Shown piece after piece: positions 18,343 to 27,050 of a DNA stretch of 64,000 bases (its first letter is position 1; every line of letters starts with the position of its first letter). A program made the position numbers and the translations under genes. The notes under the pieces were generated by a model, which saw only the letters and a program-made list of their open reading frames with translations, made no database searches and was not told where the DNA came from. The stretch comes from Colwellia sp. MB3u-41 (GTDB lineage: Bacteria > Pseudomonadota > Gammaproteobacteria > Enterobacterales > Alteromonadaceae): assembly GCF_014076845.1 (NCBI RefSeq), contig NZ_JACGUT010000047.1, forward strand, positions 62,001 through 126,000, given 5' to 3'.

Positions 18343-19578
18343 GTGAAAGTTATTAACCAACTGGTGAAAGAAACATCTAAACAATTTTCAACGCATATAT
18401 TAAATTCAGGAATAAAATGTGGGATCAGTAAAGATATTACGGATCCACAAGGGAAAAGAGTATTTTTAAAAGCAGGAACTGAAATTACAGATAAAATTAA
18501 AATAAGATTAGAGAACTTACAAAAAGAAGGCGTTATAGGGCATGAAGATGTTATTTCACTTACTCATAAACAATCGACCCAAGATTTATTAAGTCCTATT
18601 CTAGAACTTGCAAAAAAAAACCCCGTATTAAATAATTTTCAATTAAAAGGAACACTTGCAACTATTTCTGAATATATAGAGCAGGACTCCATTCCTAAAG
18701 AAATTGTTGATCATCTAAAGATATTTTCACATTTGAACCCTCTAGCTTATGAGAATACATTATTAAACTTAGTTTTTGGCACTCATGTTGGCAAAGCAAA
18801 TAACTATTCTGCAAACGAATTATTTGAACTAATCTCCGTACTGTTTTTCGAAAATATAGGCTATGCCCGATTAAATAAAAAGATGAAAGACGCACAGTTA
18901 GTTCATCCTATTTTAAGCAAAGAAATTGTTAAAATTGCGGGGTTAGAAAATAAGTTAGTGTTAGAGTCCATAGAGCAGCACGAAGAAAAGCTTGATGGTT
19001 CTGGGTATCCAAAAAAATTAACACACATGCATGAGTATGCTCAAATTTCACAAATAGCGAACCAATATTCACAAATCACTCAAAAAAGTAAAAATATTAA
19101 TACTGCCATAGGAGAACTTTGTTTATTGGGTGAAGGATTTGACTTTAGAACGAGTCAAAAAAAAAGTGCTCTTTATTCTTATCAATTACAAAAGCCTCTC
19201 TTATCAATCATGCAAGAGAGTATACAAACCAAAGTGCACCAACACGCCTATGGTAATCATTTGTACGACCAACTATCAAAAGTCATTAAATGGACCAATA
19301 CACTAAATGCTACCAACGCTGAAATGAAGTTCATTCAAGCCAAACTTAGAAGTGCATTATGGATATCAGAGACATCTCAATATCCATTTCAAATTAATCG
19401 TGAAGAACTCAAAGATAATCAAATTTGTTCTATGTTTATAAACGACGCCAGAAAATTAGTCCTTCAAATATCTCAATTTGCAAACTACTTCAACCAAATA
19501 CTTCATTACCCCATTAAAATTGACAACATTTCAACCAATAAAGAATATTTTTTAACGTTAATCAATCCAACAACTTAA
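18343..19578 (+). CDS. Degenerate HD-GYP-like protein
   Basis: A 411-residue protein starting at GTG with AAGGA seven bases upstream. The C-terminal region keeps the GYP end of an HD-GYP domain: HEEKLDGSGYPKKL (about residue 215) followed by AQISQIANQYSQIT. The HD dyad, expected about 65 residues earlier as LLHDIGK, is here LFFENIGY, so the metal ligands are missing. The N-terminal segment (GIKCGISKDITDPQGKRVFLKAGTEIT) resembles domains preceding HD-GYP modules. Probably a catalytically inactive c-di-GMP-related receptor or scaffold; inference. Confidence 0.72.
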   Translation: MKVINQLVKETSKQFSTHILNSGIKCGISKDITDPQGKRVFLKAGTEITDKIKIRLENLQKEGVIGHEDVISLTHKQSTQDLLSPILELAKKNPVLNNFQLKGTLATISEYIEQDSIPKEIVDHLKIFSHLNPLAYENTLLNLVFGTHVGKANNYSANELFELISVLFFENIGYARLNKKMKDAQLVHPILSKEIVKIAGLENKLVLESIEQHEEKLDGSGYPKKLTHMHEYAQISQIANQYSQITQKSKNINTAIGELCLLGEGFDFRTSQKKSALYSYQLQKPLLSIMQESIQTKVHQHAYGNHLYDQLSKVIKWTNTLNATNAEMKFIQAKLRSALWISETSQYPFQINREELKDNQICSMFINDARKLVLQISQFANYFNQILHYPIKIDNISTNKEYFLTLINPTT

Positions 19579-19615
19579 TAAAATAGTCTTTAGTGGCCAA
19601 TACAAAATCAGAAAA

Positions 19616-21055
19616 TTAAATACCGCCCATACAAAGATATTTAATTTCTAGATAATCATCAAGGCCATATTTAGAGCCTTCTCGCCCACCACCTGATTGC
19701 TTAACACCACCAAAGGGAGCGGCTGCGTTAGAAATTAGGCCCTCGTTAATACCTATCATTCCAAACTCTAATGCTTCTGATACTCGCCAAACACGTCCAA
19801 TATCACGGGCATAAAAGTAAGCTGACAAACCGTATTCGGTATCATTGGCAATTTCAATGGCTTCTTTCTCTGTTTTAAAACTAATAATAGGCGCCACAGG
19901 GCCAAAAATTTCATTGGCAGCAATTGCCATGTCGTTGGTTACATTAGCTAAAACGGTGGGTAGGTAAAAGCAATTACCCATTTCAGATCGTCCCCCTGTC
20001 AGTAATTTAGCACCAGAATTAAGAGATTTGGCAACTAACTGCTCGACATCTTCAACAGCTGCAGTAGACACCATAGGGCCAACATACACGTTATTCTCTA
20101 AACCATTACCTACTTTCAACGCTTTAACCGCTTTTACAAATTTTTGGGTGAATGCTTCTAAAACGGCTTCTTGTACCAAAATACGATTAGTACACACACA
20201 GGTTTGACCGGCATTGCGGTACTTTGAAGCGATAGCGCCTTGAACCGCCGCGTCAATATCTGCATCATCAAAAACAATAAATGGCGCGTTACCACCAAGT
20301 TCCATTGATACTTTTTTAACTGTAGAAGCACATTGTTTAATTAAAGCTTTACCCACTTCGGTTGACCCCGTAAAAGTAAACTTAGCCACATCAGGGTGAG
20401 TGGTTAACACTTCCCCCATCGCACGTGAGTCGGTTCCAACGACGACATTAAAGACTCCGTCAGGTATACCAGCTTGCTTTGAAAGCTCCGCCAAGGCTAG
20501 CGCTGACAAAGGGGTAAGCGAAGCGGGCCTGACAACGAAGGTACAACCGGCAGCTAATGCAGCGGCAGCTTTTCGTGCAATCATTGCATTTGGAAAGTTC
20601 CATGGTGTTATCGCGGCAACAACACCTACTGGTTGCTTGATTACAACAATTCGCTTGTCGCTACTTAACGCTTGTATAGTGTCACCATAAACTCGCTTCC
20701 CTTCTTCAGAGAACCACTCAATAAATGAGCCTCCATAAACAATTTCACCTTTGGCTTCAGCTAAGGGCTTCCCCTGCTCTAATGTGAGTATTTTAGCTAA
20801 TTCATCTTTATTTTTTATGACAAGGTCGAACCATTTTCGCATTAATATCGCACGTTCGTTTGCTGGCTTTTGAGACCAAGCAGCTAAGGCCCCCTTAGCC
20901 GCTTGAACTGCTTGTGTCGTTTCATCAACGCCAGCATTTGAAACGCTTGCTATTACACTGTTGTCAAATGGATTCGTTACGTCAAATTTTTCCAGAGATG
21001 ATAACCATTGGCCGTTAATGAAAGAACCATTTTTTAATAAACGTGATTGATGCAT
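19616..21055 (-). CDS. gabD: NAD(P)-dependent succinate-semialdehyde dehydrogenase
   Basis: A 479-residue aldehyde dehydrogenase. From the chosen ATG (21055) the catalytic pair is E252 in ELGGNAPF and C286 in RNAGQTCVC, with a second Cys two residues later as in GabD redox-switch enzymes. Segments EQGKPLAEAKGEI, ITPWNFPNAMIARK and GREGSKYGLDDYLEIKYLC match GabD closely. A longer frame reaches 21127 but would run 29 bp into the upstream lipoprotein gene and adds a non-homologous 24-residue tail, so it is rejected. It oxidises succinate semialdehyde in GABA or related catabolism; no gabT lies nearby. Confidence 0.92.
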   Translation of the reverse strand: MHQSRLLKNGSFINGQWLSSLEKFDVTNPFDNSVIASVSNAGVDETTQAVQAAKGALAAWSQKPANERAILMRKWFDLVIKNKDELAKILTLEQGKPLAEAKGEIVYGGSFIEWFSEEGKRVYGDTIQALSSDKRIVVIKQPVGVVAAITPWNFPNAMIARKAAAALAAGCTFVVRPASLTPLSALALAELSKQAGIPDGVFNVVVGTDSRAMGEVLTTHPDVAKFTFTGSTEVGKALIKQCASTVKKVSMELGGNAPFIVFDDADIDAAVQGAIASKYRNAGQTCVCTNRILVQEAVLEAFTQKFVKAVKALKVGNGLENNVYVGPMVSTAAVEDVEQLVAKSLNSGAKLLTGGRSEMGNCFYLPTVLANVTNDMAIAANEIFGPVAPIISFKTEKEAIEIANDTEYGLSAYFYARDIGRVWRVSEALEFGMIGINEGLISNAAAPFGGVKQSGGGREGSKYGLDDYLEIKYLCMGGI

Positions 21056-21098
21056 AATTTCGCTCTTTGTATATTGTTGTGACACTAAATAAAAAAAC

Positions 21099-21626
21099 TT
21101 AGTTTGCGTAGCTACTGCCAATGGCACTTAAAGGGAGTTCTAATTCAAGTTCTGGTACTTGATTACCTATCCAAGCAATAAAAGTATTACTATTAGGGCC
21201 TGGGAACATACTGTATTCATGTAACCAAGGATAAAGGGCTATAGCTGATTTAATTTTAGGAATAAGCTTTGCGGCTTTATCTCCTTTAATAGAGAGTAAT
21301 AATGTAGGCTTTGACCCATACCAATATCTGTCAGGTGTGAGTGTTTCATAGTGCTTTATTGCCGATAGGCCTCGCCTAACTTGCCAACCCGTAACCTCAT
21401 AAACACTATATTGAGTCGCTTGCTCTTCTTTTATTGCGACCCAAGGATGAACCGCAAACCAACCACGCCAACTAAAAGCGTCAGCAGCATAGAATTCTAT
21501 AATAGCCCGGTTATCTTCACTCGGTAATGAAGCAATGCCTGCTGGTTCTCGACTAGCCGTGCGCCAGTTGCTATTAGTACAAGCGCTGAGTAGTAATACA
21601 ACGCAGATAATCTTCCAATATCTCAT
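21099..21626 (-). CDS. DUF3750 family lipoprotein
   Basis: A 175-residue protein with a lipoprotein signal (MRYWKIICVVLLLSAC, lipobox LLSAC). The body matches DUF3750: IIEFYAADAFSWRGWFAVHPWVAIKE, YEVTGWQVRRG, YWYGSKPTLLLSI, and the terminal MFPGPNSNTFIAWIGNQVPELELELPLSAIG. Function unknown; anchored in the envelope. It ends 43 bp before gabD on the same strand and may share a transcript. Confidence 0.85.
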   Translation of the reverse strand: MRYWKIICVVLLLSACTNSNWRTASREPAGIASLPSEDNRAIIEFYAADAFSWRGWFAVHPWVAIKEEQATQYSVYEVTGWQVRRGLSAIKHYETLTPDRYWYGSKPTLLLSIKGDKAAKLIPKIKSAIALYPWLHEYSMFPGPNSNTFIAWIGNQVPELELELPLSAIGSSYAN

Positions 21627-22066
21627 ATATTCTATTCTTATATCTTCTTTAAGCTATAGGCTGTTATTGCCTAACATTATAAAGCTATAGCAATGGTTAA
21701 TAAAATTAAAAGTAGCAGTTATTTTGTTAGTGGTAAATCTACGAAGACGTAATTTTAACATCAACGTTCAAGAATAATGCGTAGTATTTGTATAAAAGCA
21801 GACGTTACCCTTTTTTCTAATGAAAGATGTTTACGACAGAGCGGACGTTAACATCAATAGTTTCCTCGGTTAAGTGCGTCGTTCAAAAGAAATAGATCTT
21901 CCTTTAGAAACAAAATCAAAGGGTCAGAACACTTTATTACGGTAGTATTTTTTTTATAAGATATGTTGTTGGAATTCGTTAGACATTGTCACTATGAATA
22001 CATCTTAATTATGTTAAAACATTCTGTTAGAATAATAGGCTATTGATTAAAGGACACCGAGGCAGC
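21627..22066. other. Intergenic region before the DEAD-box helicase
   Basis: A 440-bp divergent gap. No ORF or stable RNA is recognised. Cold-inducible helicase genes often have long structured leaders, but no specific motif supports that here. Confidence 0.35.
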
Positions 22067-23284
22067 ATGTCAGAATTTAAAGAATTTTCACTTTTAGAGT
22101 CAATTATTGATCGCGTTACTCTTAAGGGCTATAAAGAGCCCACACCGATCCAAAAAGAATGTATTCCGGCTCTTATTGATGGGAATGATCTGCTTGGTAT
22201 AGCGCAAACGGGAACAGGAAAAACGGCGGCTTTTTCATTGCCAATTATCAATAATTTTGGTCGAAATAAAATAGAAATAGAAGCTAAGAGTACGCGTTCG
22301 CTAATACTAACGCCCACAAGAGAGCTTGCTTCACAAATAATGCAAAACATTGATGACTACTCTGATGGTTTAGGGCTTAAAACTAAGGTTGTTTACGGTG
22401 GCGTAGGAAGACAAAATCAAGTTGACTCTATCGCACTTGGACTTGATATTTTAGTGGCCACCCCTGGAAGGTTATTGGATTTAATTGAAACGGGCGACAT
22501 AAATTTTAAGGCGTTGGAAGTATTTGTGTTAGATGAAGCAGATACAATGCTTGATATGGGGTTCTTTAAGGATGTTCAAACTATTATAGCTAAACTGCCA
22601 AAGAACCGACAAACACTATTGTTTTCAGCGACTATGCCTGCTGAAATAGAAATACTAGCGACAGCAATATTAACTAGTCCAATAAAAATTCAAATTACTG
22701 CTGAAACGGTTACTATCGACTTGGTTAATCAAAGTGTATACCACCTTGAAAAAGCGAATAAAGTACCTTTACTCTTTAATCTCTTGAAAAATCCTGATTA
22801 TAAAAAAGTGCTCATCTTTTGTAAAACAAAGTATGGCGCTGACATCATTGTTAAAGCACTAGAAAAAGCATCAATAACTGCCGCGAGCCTCCACAGTAGT
22901 AAAACACAAGTCGTTAGGGAAGAAGCCTTACAAAACTTTAAAGATTCTAATCTAAGAGTACTCGTTGCCACTGATGTTGCCGCTCGCGGAATTGATGTTG
23001 ATAATATTAATTTAGTCATTAACTATAATCTTCCTGAAGACCCAAGAAACTACATACACCGTATAGGACGAACTGCTCGTGCTGGAAAAAGTGGCATGGC
23101 AATTTCATTTGCTGTAGAAAACGATATAAGACAATTAATTAATATTGAAAATAGCATAGGGCAAGTTATTCCTATTGTTACAGAACAGCCTTTCCATAAA
23201 GAGTTTTCAAAAGCGCCTAAACAAGTCAAAAAAAAGGTAAGTAAAGCAAACAAAACAAATAGAACAAGAAAAAAAAGTAAATAA
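22067..23284 (+). CDS. DEAD-box ATP-dependent RNA helicase (RhlE/SrmB-like)
   Basis: A 405-residue helicase with Q-motif GYKEPTPIQ, motif I AQTGTGKT, Ia PTRELA, II DEAD, III SAT, and motif VI HRIGRTAR. The C-terminal tail is short and very basic (KKKVSKANKTNRTRKKSK), likely an RNA-binding tail. The frame extends to a TTG at 22043, but the ATG at 22067 with GAGG just upstream gives the usual MSEFKEFSL start. Such helicases unwind RNA in ribosome assembly or decay, often important at low temperature. No partner genes are adjacent. Confidence 0.92.
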   Translation: MSEFKEFSLLESIIDRVTLKGYKEPTPIQKECIPALIDGNDLLGIAQTGTGKTAAFSLPIINNFGRNKIEIEAKSTRSLILTPTRELASQIMQNIDDYSDGLGLKTKVVYGGVGRQNQVDSIALGLDILVATPGRLLDLIETGDINFKALEVFVLDEADTMLDMGFFKDVQTIIAKLPKNRQTLLFSATMPAEIEILATAILTSPIKIQITAETVTIDLVNQSVYHLEKANKVPLLFNLLKNPDYKKVLIFCKTKYGADIIVKALEKASITAASLHSSKTQVVREEALQNFKDSNLRVLVATDVAARGIDVDNINLVINYNLPEDPRNYIHRIGRTARAGKSGMAISFAVENDIRQLINIENSIGQVIPIVTEQPFHKEFSKAPKQVKKKVSKANKTNRTRKKSK

Positions 23285-23856
23285 AGTAAATAAAGACAGG
23301 TATAGATTAGCCGGTTAGACTAAAAATATTACCTTGTCTCACGATAGGTTAAACGTGACTTTCTTTATGGTGAAAACAAGCACACCAGGCAAAATTATCC
23401 GCATCGCCTGATTGGGGTAAAGAGAAATACCGTATGCTAAGAAATGTTTTACGGTCGGTGCGTATACGGTAATGGGTAACCACAACCATTGGGTGCTATT
23501 TATTGATGGGTAACAAACAATATCTTAGCCAACAAACAAAGTGGTTACCCTAAAGAAAAAGCCAATCTATACCCTCAGCGATACGCACAAAGTGAATGTT
23601 AACAATTTAACGATGAATGCACCGTTACTGGCTCAGGAACCAGTAATGCTTACGTACAATCAAGCTTAGAGTGTATGACGCCTGCAAGCTCATTGTTGGT
23701 GTTGACATCTCTAACCCGAAACGATTAAATCAAAGCAAAAACGACTACTTCAAATACTTTTACCGCATTGATTTACTCGAATAGATTAATTTTCTTTGTA
23801 TAGGATCGAAAGTTCAGTAAAATAGTGAGTCTTTAACAGTTCTGTAAAGGTTTGTG
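23285..23856. other. Intergenic region with gene remnants
   Basis: A 572-bp gap. It contains a short stretch resembling a REP-associated transposase (23427-23513) and, further on (about 23665-23784), an open stretch ending YFKYFYRIDLLE that is not recognised. Neither has a start or full length, so the region looks like decayed coding DNA. Confidence 0.4.
23427..23513 (+). pseudogene. Possible fragment of a Y1 (REP-associated/IS200-like) transposase
   Basis: One frame reads GAYTVMGNHNHWVLFID before a stop. It resembles the catalytic HUH segment of REP-associated tyrosine transposases (typically AYAVMSNHYHLVLH), with both histidines of H-x-H retained. Flanking codons are broken in all frames. 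This is a weak call from a single motif. Confidence 0.38.
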
Positions 23857-24087
23857 ATGAAACGTGTTGTTTTATATATTTCAGAGAAATGCCCCCATTG
23901 CCGTCAAGCTCAAAAATACTTGGATGATAATGGCATTCAATACAGATTAACAAATGCGAAAATGCAGCGCGGTAGAAAAGAGCTCGACGCTATAGGCGCT
24001 AGCTCTGTACCAGCTCTCAAAATCGGTAATAAAGTAATGATTGGCTGGGATTTAAAAAATTTTAAGAAACTCTATGCCGCAGATTAA
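23857..24087 (+). CDS. Glutaredoxin-family protein
   Basis: A 76-residue thioredoxin-fold protein: MKRVVLYISEKCPHCRQAQ with redox motif CPHC, cis-proline segment SSVPALKIGNKVMIGWD, and a short C-terminal helix. The GTG three bases earlier is possible, but AAAGG at about 23845 is better spaced for the ATG at 23857. The gene is isolated, with gene-poor DNA on both sides. Substrate unknown. Confidence 0.85.
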   Translation: MKRVVLYISEKCPHCRQAQKYLDDNGIQYRLTNAKMQRGRKELDAIGASSVPALKIGNKVMIGWDLKNFKKLYAAD

Positions 24088-24196
24088 GAACGAGAATTAT
24101 CTAACGAGATGATTGTAAAACCAATGGGCACAGAGTTTTGATTACTCTATCTCAATGTAGGTAATATTAATGATTGTAATCATTAACTTGTCAAGT

Positions 24197-24225
24197 TGAT
24201 TTTGATTTTGATTTTGATTTTGATA
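24197..24225. repeat. TTTTGA hexanucleotide microsatellite
   Basis: About five tandem copies of a 6-bp unit (TTTGAT in register). It lies in noncoding DNA 110 bp after the glutaredoxin stop. No gene depends on it as far as can be seen. Confidence 0.85.
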
Positions 24226-24435
24226 ATCATAATAAAAACGTGAAATTGCTCACCGCGGAAAAAGATACTTTTACTGCATTAGGGACAGCACAGGAAAAAG
24301 CAGTAGTTAAAAAATTTGGAGTGAGAAAACAAACAGAACAATCCTTTAATGAAGATAAAGCATATTAATAAATGATTATTTCCTTCGCGATATTAATATA
24401 TATCATTTAACGTGAATATTCTTAGATACAAAATT

Positions 24436-24495
24436 CAAAAAACCGCTAGTCTTTTGATTAACGAGTTTTTCTAAGTTTGGCGGGACGAATATGAG
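24436..24495 (-). repeat. Degenerate copy of the tRNA-Ser terminator region
   Basis: This stretch parallels 51195-51250: CAAAAAACCGCTAGTC, a diverged loop, GATTAACGAG, then TTTGGCGG. At 51 kb the same order is terminator hairpin followed by the CCA end of tRNA-Ser. Similarity fades within the tRNA body, so no tRNA is encoded here. Confidence 0.5.
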
Positions 24496-24708
24496 CACTG
24501 GTTTTATTCAATAAAATTGCCACTAGAGGAACTACTATAAAAAACTAAGGCGTATACATTAAAAAGTCAATAAAATAAGTTGAGTTTTTTTATGGGTTAA
24601 TCTTGTAAGGGCTGATAGTATTCTCCTGGGTCTCATTTACATAACGACACATAATGTTTAAGACCCCCTATCACTAAATGAAACTGGCTTATAATGATCA
24701 CTTTTGCC

Positions 24709-24796
24709 ACGCAGAAGACCTAAGCATTTGATCATTTACAAGCAAAAAATTGAACGACTTAATGTTGAGTGATTAGGCTAACTAATGCCACAAAGC
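24709..24796. repeat. Dispersed repeat, copy A
   Basis: About 88 bp nearly identical to 26778-26874, beginning at GCAGAAGACCTAAGC and including TTGAGTGATTAGGCTAACTA. Same orientation as copy B; the two flank the PEP-CTERM gene. Confidence 0.85.
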
Positions 24797-25002
24797 AGAA
24801 GTAAACATTTGAGACTTTTCACTGCAAAAATTTGTATGTTTTGATCTACAGCGGACATGGCTGAATAAAGCCATTACGCTAGCAGCTCCCTGATAGCGGT
24901 CTTTCACGTAATTGTATTGTCAGTTTAAGTTGTTTCTTGTATGTATAAATTGATTTAGTATTATTGGCCCCATAAAGCTATAGTAATGTATATTTCAGAA
25001 TA

Positions 25003-25185
25003 TTAGGTCATGTACACAGCACTTATTCCATTGTCATTTGAAGTGATTTTATATTGAAATACTTCTTCATTTTTACCTTCAGCTAAACTCCCTTCAAATG
25101 AAGATTTAATTTTAGTACTCCAATATTGATAAAGTTGATTATTTTGTAGAGCTTCAGGCGAGTCAACAGAAAACCTTACAATAAC
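25003..25185 (-). pseudogene. C-terminal gene remnant, unidentified
   Basis: An open minus-strand frame of about 60 codons bounded by TAG upstream (25186-25188) with no start, ending at TAA (25003-25005). Its residues look like real protein (VRFSVDSPEALQNNQLYQYW, then EVFQYKITSNDNGISAVYM), so it is probably the 3' end of a deleted gene. Family not recognised. Confidence 0.45.
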
Positions 25186-25539
25186 CTAATGTGTACAAAG
25201 GGAAATATATCAAATTACAACAAGTTATCTTCCCAAGAGAAACGACGCTCAAAGATACTCTCTCATATTAATCATTTTTTTTGGTTAATAGGCAAGTGAA
25301 TAAATTTACCTATATTTCAACTAATAACAGAATTAAACTGGTTGTTTTTTAAACTACCAGTGTTGGCTTTATTTACAACAAGCTATGCCCTACAACAGTA
25401 AAAACCCCTAACTCGATGAAAAGATGCGTTTTTTAGTGCTTGGCTTTATATTTGCTTAAGTTAAGTCGATAATTAATAACAATTTATTTTTACACTGCCA
25501 ATCCAAAATCTATGGAAAGGGATTAATAAGAAATATTTC

Positions 25540-26190
25540 ATGAAATTAAAATTTATACAGGCTGCTGTAGCTGGTCTGATGTTTTCTGTTTGTAATATGG
25601 CTAATGCAGGATTAATTGATAGTGGTATTTGGAAATATGAGGATCAATTAGCAAGTTTTGATATATATTACTTTACTGCTAATACAGACACAGATGCCAT
25701 ATTCGATATATTCTCATGGGGAGAAGTGGATGGATCGAACATGATCAATTCTATGATGTGGTTATTAAAAAATGATGGTATTTTAGATAATAATTCATTG
25801 TTAACAAGTAATGATGACTTTTCGGATCTCACAATAGCTGGTGCTGATGGGTCAACATCTCATTTTGATAGCTATATTTCTATGAACTTATTTGCGGGTG
25901 ATTATGTATTAATAGTAGGAACTGTCGATCTTGCAGGTAATACCCCTACCTTAAGTGATATAGATTTTTCTACCCAAATTCAAGACAAAGCAGCGGTATA
26001 TTTTTATGACGGTATTGGTCATACGAGTGACAATGTACCCTATGGTAGTTATAGGTTAACATATGATGGAGTAGAACGTACTTTTACAAATCCTGTAAAT
26101 CCCGTAGCTTCTGTTCCTGAACCTTCAACTTTAGCTATTTTCGCATTAGGTATAATGGGGTTAGTTACTAGACGCTTTAAAAAGCAATAA
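25540..26190 (+). CDS. PEP-CTERM sorting domain protein
   Basis: A 216-residue exported protein: signal peptide (MKLKFIQAAVAGLMFSVC..., cut near MANA) and a C-terminal sorting signal with VPEPSTLAIFALG, a hydrophobic helix and basic TRRFKKQ. The middle (SFDIYYFTANTDTDAIFDIFSWG) resembles short beta-rich PEP-CTERM substrates. Such proteins are processed by exosortase and tied to exopolysaccharide export; no exosortase or EPS genes are in the window. It is isolated between repeats and gene fossils, which suggests acquisition. Confidence 0.88.
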   Translation: MKLKFIQAAVAGLMFSVCNMANAGLIDSGIWKYEDQLASFDIYYFTANTDTDAIFDIFSWGEVDGSNMINSMMWLLKNDGILDNNSLLTSNDDFSDLTIAGADGSTSHFDSYISMNLFAGDYVLIVGTVDLAGNTPTLSDIDFSTQIQDKAAVYFYDGIGHTSDNVPYGSYRLTYDGVERTFTNPVNPVASVPEPSTLAIFALGIMGLVTRRFKKQ

Positions 26191-26216
26191 TTTTTTCGTT
26201 ATAGCTCAACAAAAAA

Positions 26217-26244
26217 GCACCTTAATATTAAAGGTGTTTTTTTT
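26217..26244 (+). terminator. Rho-independent terminator of the PEP-CTERM gene
   Basis: Stem CACCTT (26218-26223) with AAGGTG (26231-26236), then T8 (26237-26244). An A-run precedes the stem, so it may also stop minus-strand transcription. Confidence 0.85.
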
Positions 26245-26308
26245 GCTATAAATTTAAGTTTTACTGTAAAGCTAATATGTAAGGTATTAAAATATAATAA
26301 AATTTTCA

Positions 26309-26542
26309 CTAGATATGCGCACACTCAATATTAACCTCAAAAAATTCTGGTTTCATATTTGTACTAATAGCCGGTTTATCCTTTAATTTCCTAACTATAG
26401 CTAACCTTTCAACACTAAATTCAAGAATATCCTGCACGTTAAACGTTTTATCAACTAAACCAATATGTTGCGCTGACGTTTTAGGGAATTGGTTCTTTTT
26501 AAATTTGTTCTTAGTAAAAGATTTCCATTCGTTAAAATAAAA
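26309..26542 (-). pseudogene. C-terminal gene remnant, unidentified
   Basis: A 77-codon minus-strand frame open from TAA (26543-26545) to TAG (26309-26311), with no start codon near its beginning. Its composition is coding-like (for example TSAQHIGLVDKTFNVQDILE). It reads as the truncated 3' end of a gene; I cannot name the family. Confidence 0.45.
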
Positions 26543-26777
26543 TTATTATAAACTCTAAAAATAGAATGTGAACGACTATAATGTGCTTTCAGGCGACGGA
26601 GTTGATACTCTCATACTATAGGTGTAATTTACTTTTTGTGATTATAAAACCGATTTCGGCAACGTCTGCTTTGCCTTAAATTTTAAAGTTAGCTATCGGC
26701 TAGGTTAGGTCAACTACCAAACTTACAGCCGACCTAGACAAACACTCATAGTTTCAAAAATTTTCTTCCGCATTGCG

Positions 26778-26874
26778 CACCAAGAAGTCTTAAGCATTTG
26801 ATCATTTGATCATTTACAAGCAAAAAATTGAACAACTTAGTGTTGAGTGATTAGGCTAACTAATGCCACCAAGC
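26778..26874. repeat. Dispersed repeat, copy B
   Basis: A near-identical direct copy of 24709-24796. It differs by a tandem duplication of the octamer ATTTGATC near its left end and a few substitutions. Copies A and B are 2.07 kb apart and bracket the PEP-CTERM gene. Confidence 0.85.
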
Positions 26875-27050
26875 CAACCTAATTATTAAAGTAATTAACT
26901 CTATTTTCATGTCAACTATCTTTAGGGATAGCTAACATTAGGATATATACCCTATAGCGCAATGGCGCCCAGAGCGAGTTAGATTTATACTCACTTTTGC
27001 TTAGAAGACATAATTAAACCAATATTCACCTGGGATCATAGCACTGTCTC

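Larger units (their letters stand above)
24088..25539. other. Gene-poor accessory stretch
   Basis: A 1.45-kb stretch without an intact gene. It contains a TTTTGA hexamer run (24197-24225), a 42-codon GTG frame (24240-24368) without recognised homology, a degenerate copy of the tRNA-Ser downstream region (24436-24495), a dispersed repeat copy (24709-24796) and a minus-strand gene remnant (25003-25185). Confidence 0.6.
26245..27050. other. Intergenic region with remnants and repeat copy B
   Basis: About 800 bp without an intact gene. It holds a minus-strand gene remnant (26309-26542) and a dispersed repeat (26778-26874). The remaining sequence is AT-rich and unrecognised. Confidence 0.55.

Noticed and set aside
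21056..21127. N-terminal extension of gabD
   Set aside because: It would overlap the lipoprotein gene and has no homology to GabD.
21908..21925. ATCAAAGGGTCAGAAC-type motif resembling a transposase boundary
   Set aside because: Single short match with no partner copy nearby.
24240..24368. 42-codon GTG frame after the hexamer repeat
   Set aside because: Coding-like composition (KLLTAEKDTFTALG) but no ribosome site and no known family; not called as a gene.
24709..26874. CRISPR array
   Set aside because: Only two repeat copies 2 kb apart, no spacers and no cas genes.
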